Assembly (NCBI GenBank): GCA_031082185.1 | Contig: JAVHLI010000014.1 | Span: 1-55,506 of the forward strand | Reading direction: 5' to 3' | Length of the DNA: 55,506 nucleotides | From: a bacterium | Lineage (GTDB): Bacteria > Sysuimicrobiota > Sysuimicrobiia > Sysuimicrobiales > Humicultoraceae | Shown: piece by piece, positions 50,322 through 55,506 of the stretch | Position numbering within the stretch: the first letter of the stretch is position 1 | How the letters are laid out: every line of letters starts with the position of its first letter | The notes under the pieces: generated by a model | The model's input: the letters and a program-made list of their open reading frames with translations, nothing else | Databases searched by the model: none | What the model was told of the DNA's origin: nothing | Position numbers and translations under genes: made by a program

Positions 50322-52673
50322 TCAGGGATGGACCACAACTGGTTGCGAGAGGACCGGCGCCGCCGGGACCTCCGGGACGATGGCATCCGCCGGGCGCATC
50401 ACGTGCTCGGCCAGCCGCATCTCCAGCAGGGCCAGCAGGAAAGCGAGGGTGGACTCGGCGCCCTGGTTCTCGTTGGCGCGATCGGGGTGCAGCCCGTCGC
50501 GGCAGCCGCCGGACGATGGGTCGTACAGCAGCAGGCCGAGATCGTTCCGTCCCAGGAACCACTCAAAGGCCCGCCGGGCTTCTTCTTGCCAGCGGGCCTC
50601 GCCGGTGATCCCCGAGGCCGCCAGGCACGCCGAGACCATGGTCTGCGCTTCGACAGGCTGCTGATCGAAGCGGGCGCGCTCCCCGCCCCGGCGATAGAAT
50701 CCATTGGAGCCGATGGGCGCGAAGTGCCCCTTGCGCGATCGCTGGACGCTCGCCAGCCACTCCAGGGAGGTCAGGCCGGCCTCGATCATATCGGACCGCC
50801 CCATCCACCGGCCGCACTCCAGCAGGGCATGCGGCAGGCTGGCGTTGCAGTAGGCCACGATCTCCTCGAACCAGGGCCAGTCCGGGGAGGCCGTCCGCCG
50901 GTAGGCGTCCAGGAGCCGGCCGGCCAGCACCTCGCGCGCCTGCCGGGCCGCCCGGTCCCCGGAGAACCGCCTGAGGTACTCCTGGATGCCGAAGAGGGCG
51001 AATGCCCAGGCCCGCGGGCTGGTGAAGTCCAGCACCGTCGGGAGCGCCTGGTCAAACAGCCTGCCGGCAGGCCCCCGGAGGCCCGCATGTATGGACCGGT
51101 CCACGACCACCCCGAGGGCCCACAGGGCGCGGGCGTGGCTGTCCTCCGAACCCGCCCGCTCCAGCCACCGGCGATCAAATGGAAGGAAGTTCCGGAACCG
51201 GCCCGACGGGCCATCGAAGGCATGCCAAAGAAAGGCCAGGTAGCGCGACGCCAGATCATGGGCCTCGTCGATGGCCACATCCCCCGCCTCTTCCAGCAAG
51301 ACGGCCGCGATGAGGGCCCGGGCGTTGTCGTCGGTGGTATACCCTTCGTCGTAGTTTGGCACCGTGAAGACGGCGTGCTGCATGATCCCCACATCGTCAG
51401 TCAGACGATGCAGGTGGTCGGGCTTGAGGGCCGGCAGCTCGACAGCCGGCAGCTCGACGGGCCGCTCCCGCAGAGGCTTGACCGCGAACGCCGGCCGCGG
51501 CCGGCGCATCCGATCCTGGCGTGCCCGCTCGAAACTCTCCACGTACTTCCGCGCGATGACCGGCCAGATCATCTCGCGGCCATAGAGGTACGCGCGCTTG
51601 CGCATGGCGTGCCGCTCGGCCTCGTTGTCGAGCAGTTCGATGACCCGCTGGGCGATGGCCTGGGGATTCCGGAAGGGCACCAGCACCCCGCGCCCGTCCG
51701 CCAGGAGTTCCTCGGCATGCCAGTATGGCGTCGAGACGACGGCTTTCCCCGCGCCAACCGCGTAGCTCAGCGTGCCCGAGGCGATCTGCGCCGGGTTGAG
51801 ATACGGTGTGATGTAGATGTCCGCGGCCCCGATGACCTGCACGAGTCTCTCGAGGCTGACGAACCGGTTGTCAAAGATGACGTGCTGGCCCACCCCGCGC
51901 GCCTGGGTCAGCCGTTCCAGGGACAGCCGGTACGATTCGCCTTCCCGGCGCCGCACGTGTGGATGAGTGGCGCCCAGTATGATGTAGACCACATTGGGGT
52001 AGCGCGCCAGGATGGCCGGGAGCGCTTCGAGCGCGTATTCGATTCCTCTGTTGGGAGATAGCAACCCGAAGGTCAGCAAGACCTGCCGGCCTTCCAGCCC
52101 AAACCGGCCCTTGTAGAGGTTGGGATCGACAAACGGCACGTCGGGAATGCCGTGGGGTATGGTGTCGATCTTCGCTTCGGGCGCACCATACAGCTCCCGG
52201 AGAAAGTCGGCGGCGCGCTGGTTCATGACCACCAGCCGGTCCGAGCACTGAACCAGCTCCTCCAGGACCCGGCGCTGCAGGGGGTCGGGCTCACGCAAAA
52301 TCGTGTGCAGCGTGGTGACTATCGGCATGCGGAGGTCGCGCAGCATCGCCAGGAGATGGCTGCCGGCGGGCCCGCCGAAGATGCCGTACTCGTGCTGCAC
52401 GCAGACCACGTCGACGTTATTGATGTTTAGGAATTCCGCCGCGCGCCGGTAGGAGGTGAAGTCCCCTTCTTCGATTTCGAAGCGCACGCGGGGAGGATAC
52501 GCGCAACCCGTGGCAGTGTCGTTCACCGCGACGGCAAAGCACGTCACCTCAGGGCACCCGGCGCCCAGGGCGTCACAGAGATCGCCGGTAAAGGTGGCGA
52601 TCCCGCACTGCCGGGGCGGGTAGGTTCCGATCACAGCCACCTCGAGTGGCCGCGCGCGGTTCTGGCGGTCCAT
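50322..52673 (-). CDS. two-domain protein: GT4 glycosyltransferase plus C-terminal alpha-barrel domain
   Basis: A 783-residue protein. Residues about 8-385 are a GT-B transferase (LEVAVIGTYPPRQCGIATFTGDL, VCVQHEYGIFGGPAG, LLTFGLLSPNRGIEYALEALP, ASGTLSYAVGAGKAVVSTPYWHAEELL). Residues about 420-760 are a helical region with NYDEGYTTDDNARALIAAVLLEE, FLPFDRRWLERAGSEDSHARALWALG and GGCRDGLHPDRANENQGAESTLAFLLALLEM, resembling (alpha/alpha)6-barrel glycosidase-like domains. ATG 52673 is preferred; GAGGTG lies 10 bases upstream. Such fusions are known beside other GT4 and mannoside genes; activity here is unproven. Confidence 0.85.
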   Translation of the reverse strand: MDRQNRARPLEVAVIGTYPPRQCGIATFTGDLCDALGAGCPEVTCFAVAVNDTATGCAYPPRVRFEIEEGDFTSYRRAAEFLNINNVDVVCVQHEYGIFGGPAGSHLLAMLRDLRMPIVTTLHTILREPDPLQRRVLEELVQCSDRLVVMNQRAADFLRELYGAPEAKIDTIPHGIPDVPFVDPNLYKGRFGLEGRQVLLTFGLLSPNRGIEYALEALPAILARYPNVVYIILGATHPHVRRREGESYRLSLERLTQARGVGQHVIFDNRFVSLERLVQVIGAADIYITPYLNPAQIASGTLSYAVGAGKAVVSTPYWHAEELLADGRGVLVPFRNPQAIAQRVIELLDNEAERHAMRKRAYLYGREMIWPVIARKYVESFERARQDRMRRPRPAFAVKPLRERPVELPAVELPALKPDHLHRLTDDVGIMQHAVFTVPNYDEGYTTDDNARALIAAVLLEEAGDVAIDEAHDLASRYLAFLWHAFDGPSGRFRNFLPFDRRWLERAGSEDSHARALWALGVVVDRSIHAGLRGPAGRLFDQALPTVLDFTSPRAWAFALFGIQEYLRRFSGDRAARQAREVLAGRLLDAYRRTASPDWPWFEEIVAYCNASLPHALLECGRWMGRSDMIEAGLTSLEWLASVQRSRKGHFAPIGSNGFYRRGGERARFDQQPVEAQTMVSACLAASGITGEARWQEEARRAFEWFLGRNDLGLLLYDPSSGGCRDGLHPDRANENQGAESTLAFLLALLEMRLAEHVMRPADAIVPEVPAAPVLSQPVVVHP

Positions 52674-52834
52674 GGACGCTGTACACCTCGCTGTGGGCGA
52701 CCCGGCGCCCGACACTCGCGGGGATTCGATGCGAGACCGGCTCCGCGGCCGCCACCAATGCCCAGCGAGGGCGTGACGGCGGCCCGGCGTGCGCCGGACT
52801 CGGTAGTCTGTGCGCAGAACCTCAGGACAAACAA

Positions 52835-52843
52835 ACTATAACA
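52835..52843 (-). promoter_or_regulatory. possible promoter of the glycosyltransferase operon
   Basis: On the minus strand this reads TGtTATAGT, an extended -10 box, about 160 bases upstream of the ATG at 52673, in the 244-base gap to the IS3-type fragment. No -35 box is evident. Otherwise the gap has no recognisable feature. Confidence 0.35.
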
Positions 52844-52917
52844 TGAATCCGGCGTGAAGATGCAGGTTTCCACCGCACCCGGTTTCGTTGGACACCCGAT
52901 AATGAGAGGGGGTCCCC

Positions 52918-53217
52918 ATGGGAGACGGGAGGTCAGCGGTGGCAAAGCCAAGTCGTCCGCACGAGAATCGGTGGTCTGCCCGGAAGAAGGCCGATGCGGT
53001 CGTCCGCCTGCTGCGCGGGGAGAGTCTGGATGAGCTCAGCCGCGAGTTGCGCGTGGAAGCCCACCGGCTGCAGGCCTGGCGCGATGAGTTTGTGGCTGGC
53101 GGCCTCGATGGGTTGAAGGGCAAGCCCCTGGCGCCGGAGGACCGCCGGCTGAGGGAGGCCGAGCGCACGCTCGGCGAGCTGACGATGGAGAACGAGGTGC
53201 TCCGGGCGGTGGCCTGA
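52918..53217 (+). CDS. IS3-type transposase OrfA-like protein
   Basis: A 99-residue helix-turn-helix protein: RWSARKKADAVVRLLRGESLDELSRELRVEAHRLQAWRDEFVAGGLDGLKGKPLAPEDRRLREAERTLGELTMENEVLR in outline. This is the OrfA layout of IS3-family elements: a DNA-binding HTH then a leucine-zipper-like coil. Its partner OrfB is reduced to a fragment downstream, so the element cannot move on its own. Confidence 0.75.
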   Translation: MGDGRSAVAKPSRPHENRWSARKKADAVVRLLRGESLDELSRELRVEAHRLQAWRDEFVAGGLDGLKGKPLAPEDRRLREAERTLGELTMENEVLRAVA

Positions 53218-53255
53218 GGGAGGGGGCTCCAGATCCCGCTCAGGAAGCCGCTGAG

Positions 53256-53357
53256 GTGAGCGAGGAGACCGGGGTGGCGCTGGTCCGTGTCTGCCGGTTG
53301 CTCACTGCGCCGCGCGGACCCAGGCCGCTGGTAGGCGATGAGGCCCCTTTCTATTGA
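53256..53357 (+). pseudogene. OrfB remnant of the IS3-type element
   Basis: GTG 53256 opens a short frame, SEETGVALVRVCRLLTAPRG, resembling the start of IS3-family OrfB, where SEETG...VCRLL precedes the catalytic domain. Similarity fades after about 53310 and a stop falls at 53355. The DDE domain is gone. The next gene's stop lies only 7 bases further on. Confidence 0.5.
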
Positions 53358-53363
53358 TTGCTC

Positions 53364-54863
53364 TTATCTACCGATCTTCTTAGCCAGCGCTTCGCGATCC
53401 CCTCCGCTCATGCCGGCGATGTATCTGACCAGTTTCTTGCGGGACTCGATGTCGTACTGAGTGGTGATGGCAATCTGCTCCATGATGGGCGAGCCGCCGC
53501 CGTGGTAGTTGCCGATGTGGATGATCCCGCCGGTGGCGGAGCACATCGTGTCGCCCAGGAATCTCCAGAACTGCGCCTGATCCTCGGCGGACATTCTGGC
53601 ACTGCGCTTGGTGTATTTCAGAAGCGCTTCGCCGGTCGCCGGATTGACGAAATCCTTCTCATGCGGGAAGGTCGCGACGACACCGCCGGCCAGATCGCAG
53701 AGAATTTCCGCTTCACGCCAGACCTCTTCGCCGGTAAGACAACGGCCGACGTTGCAGTAGATGGAGTGCGGGATGAAAGAACCGGGGCCGTAGGGCATGA
53801 AGCCAGCGCCGGGAATGTAGACTTCGGGTTTGCCCAGATCGGATGCCGTGTAACCGGCGGCGTAACCCAGTTCGGTCGTCATGATGATCTCGGCGAGTTT
53901 CTCGCGGACATGCGGTTCCTTGTGGATGTTGTTGCATTCTGCCGCCAGCGCCGCCGCGCCCAGCAGCACGTCGCCGATGGCGGGCTTGCAGCCGGAATAG
54001 GAATGGCGATGGAACAAGGCAAACAAGAGCGCCAGGATGCCGCCGTGCTCGTGCTCGCCCGCCAGGAAGACTCTCTCCCAGGGCACGAAGCAGTCTTCGA
54101 AGATCAGGTAGGAGTCGGTGAGCCCCGGGGTGAAACCGCGTTTGTAATGTTCGCGCCGACGGTAGTTATGAATGGTCGCCACTTGTTTCATGCCGTCACA
54201 GTCCGCGGGCACGGCAAATGCCACAGCGTAATCCTTGTCCTCGGGACGAAGCGCCCGTGTGGGTAGAACGAGAATCTCGTCGGAGACGGAGGCTTCCGAA
54301 ATGTGGACCTTGCAGCCCTCGACGATAATGCCGTCCTTGGTTCTCTCCTTGATATACACGTAGGAGCCGGGGTTGGGCTGGTCGGCCGGCCGCAGCATCC
54401 GGTCGCCCTTCACATCGGTCTGTGCGCAGGCCGCGATCATGTCTTCCTTCTGGAAACGGACGAGCCACTTCTTGAAGTTTTCGTGATACTGGGTAGCGCC
54501 TTTGTTGGCCTTGTCCGCCTCATAGGACACATTGTAGATGGCGTTGGCGCCATCGATGCCCATGCAGCGCTGGACACAGCCGCCGACTTTCTGGCACAGC
54601 ATGCGGGTCATGTCCTGCTTTTTGTGTAGATCTTCCTTGTTCTGATGAATGTGCGTGAAGCGGTTGATCTTCTCTCCCGTGAGGTGAGAGGTGGCGGTCA
54701 TCAGGCCTTCATTCTCGGGTCTTGCCGCCTCATCATATGTTGTGCCGATGGTATGGATGCAATCCATCTGCAGTTCATCGGTTCTGTCGATCAGGTTTCC
54801 GTCATAATAGACGTTGCGTTTCATCTTGGACAGGGCGTTGATGAAATCTTGCTTGGTTCTCAT
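53364..54863 (-). CDS. abfD: 4-hydroxybutyryl-CoA dehydratase-type flavoprotein (vinylacetyl-CoA isomerase family)
   Basis: A 499-residue enzyme of the HpaB/AbfD family. The [4Fe-4S] ligands of 4-hydroxybutyryl-CoA dehydratase are in place: two Cys in GGCVQRCMG (C96, C100) and H285 and C292 in FHRHSYSGCKPA (His-x6-Cys). These separate it from the cluster-free 4-hydroxyphenylacetate hydroxylases. The reaction is dehydration of 4-hydroxybutyryl-CoA to crotonyl-CoA, used in GABA/succinate fermentation and some carbon-fixation cycles. AAGGAGG precedes ATG 54863, and ATGA couples it to the upstream SDR. Base composition is visibly less GC-rich than in the rest of the window. Confidence 0.88.
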   Translation of the reverse strand: MRTKQDFINALSKMKRNVYYDGNLIDRTDELQMDCIHTIGTTYDEAARPENEGLMTATSHLTGEKINRFTHIHQNKEDLHKKQDMTRMLCQKVGGCVQRCMGIDGANAIYNVSYEADKANKGATQYHENFKKWLVRFQKEDMIAACAQTDVKGDRMLRPADQPNPGSYVYIKERTKDGIIVEGCKVHISEASVSDEILVLPTRALRPEDKDYAVAFAVPADCDGMKQVATIHNYRRREHYKRGFTPGLTDSYLIFEDCFVPWERVFLAGEHEHGGILALLFALFHRHSYSGCKPAIGDVLLGAAALAAECNNIHKEPHVREKLAEIIMTTELGYAAGYTASDLGKPEVYIPGAGFMPYGPGSFIPHSIYCNVGRCLTGEEVWREAEILCDLAGGVVATFPHEKDFVNPATGEALLKYTKRSARMSAEDQAQFWRFLGDTMCSATGGIIHIGNYHGGGSPIMEQIAITTQYDIESRKKLVRYIAGMSGGDREALAKKIGR

Positions 54864-55506
54864 ATGTGGTCCTCCTTTCCTCCCTTCTTCAGAGGCGCGC
54901 CGGTAACAGAGCGCTGCTGAAGCCTGCGCATCCCCTGCAGCCAACGGGTATAGTCGGCGGCCTTCCTCTGCATGTAGGTCTTCACCTCGGCGTGCGGCAA
55001 GATGAGGAATTCATCGGCCGCGAATGCGGCCATGACCGCATCCGCCAGTTGCTCAGGTTTCATCATGCCGTCCACCGCCGCCACGCCACCGCCCTGACGC
55101 GTCATTTCCGTATCGACCGCCTGCGGGCACAAGGCGAAGACTTTTATCCCCTGATCGCCATAGGTAATGGAGATACTCTCCGCCAGACCCACCGCCGCAT
55201 GCTTCGTGACGGAATAAGGCAGAGAACCGATCTGACTGAGTAGTCCGGCAGCCGATGCCGTAATCATGAAAGCGCCGCCGCCGCGACGGATCATGCCCGG
55301 AATGACCGCGCGCGCCGCGAGAACATGCGCCAGGACATTGATTTCCCAGATACGCTGCCAGGCTTCATTGTCGACCTCATAACCACCCAGAATAATGATT
55401 CCCGCGTTGGAACAGAAGACATCGACGCCGCCGAACTTGTCTTCCGCGAATTCCACCAGGCGGATGATATCTTCCTCCTTGCGCACATCACAGACGACAG
55501 ACTCAC
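54860..55506 (-). CDS. short-chain dehydrogenase/reductase (partial, 5' end outside window)
   Basis: At least 215 residues of an SDR without its N-terminal Gly-rich nucleotide loop. CDV at the start of the visible part is the adenine-contacting Asp region, then CSNAGI (NAG motif), ITASAAG (catalytic Ser) and YSVTKHA (catalytic Tyr-x3-Lys). It ends in a basic tail, LKKGGKEDHI. Its stop overlaps the start of the dehydratase gene, so the two are one operon and may act on the same CoA-ester or alcohol pathway. Composition matches the dehydratase, not the chromosome around it. Confidence 0.85.
   Translation of the reverse strand, partial: ESVVCDVRKEEDIIRLVEFAEDKFGGVDVFCSNAGIIILGGYEVDNEAWQRIWEINVLAHVLAARAVIPGMIRRGGGAFMITASAAGLLSQIGSLPYSVTKHAAVGLAESISITYGDQGIKVFALCPQAVDTEMTRQGGGVAAVDGMMKPEQLADAVMAAFAADEFLILPHAEVKTYMQRKAADYTRWLQGMRRLQQRSVTGAPLKKGGKEDHI

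Overview
This window is 55.5 kb of a GC-rich bacterial chromosome, probably from an uncultured lineage on the Gram-positive/Thermus side of the tree (Terrabacteria). The evidence is a Thermus-like EF-Tu, an L7Ae/YbxF-type protein between rpoC and rpsL, a KOW RNA-binding protein between map and infA, an IreB (UPF0297) protein, zinc-ribbon forms of L33, S14, S4 and L36, and an ECF transporter module joined to rplQ. I cannot assign the phylum from sequence alone.

Region 1 (1-860): the 3' end of one tuf copy, then rpmG and tRNA-Trp. This is the familiar start of the tuf-rpmG-trnW-secE-nusG cluster, but secE is displaced about 8 kb. Region 2 (405-8368) fills that gap. It holds a cupin, a CsoR-type Cu(I) repressor on the minus strand, a PIG-L/LmbE-like protein that has lost its zinc motif, a peptide-type ABC binding protein with two permeases but no ATPase, and a metal module. 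The metal module has a promoter, a perfect C6/G6 CsoR-like palindrome, a 52-residue His-rich membrane peptide, and a P1B-type ATPase fused to an extra exported-looking C-terminal domain.

Region 3 (8.4-42.4 kb) is almost one continuous plus-strand transcription/translation block: secE-nusG-rplK-rplA, an L10 leader with rplJ-rplL, rpoB-rpoC, L7Ae-like, rpsL-rpsG-fusA-tuf, the S10 and spc operons (no rpmD), secY-adk-map-KOW-infA-rpmJ, rpsM-rpsK-rpsD-rpoA-rplQ, then ecfA1-ecfA2-ecfT-truA. Internal promoters with good -35/-10 boxes precede rplJ, rpoB, the L7Ae gene and probably the KOW/infA group. Two of these leave almost no 5' leader.

Region 4 (42.4-48.7 kb): a CAU tRNA with an unusual T-loop, an IreB homologue, murA, and on the minus strand a three-gene efflux operon (membrane-fusion protein, ATPase, FtsX/MacB-like permease). 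Region 5 (48.7-55.5 kb) is accessory and scarred. An IS21-type fragment is joined to a stop-riddled glycoside hydrolase pseudogene, followed upstream by two GT4 glycosyltransferase genes (one with a large C-terminal (alpha/alpha)-barrel-like domain). Next come an IS3-type fragment and then, with an abrupt change in base composition and codon use, a 4-hydroxybutyryl-CoA dehydratase-type gene translationally coupled to a short-chain dehydrogenase that runs off the window.

The most unusual parts are the metal module with its fused ATPase and His-rich peptide, the catalytically dead-looking PIG-L protein, the skewed codon use of tuf, and the apparently transferred dehydratase/SDR pair next to an IS scar.
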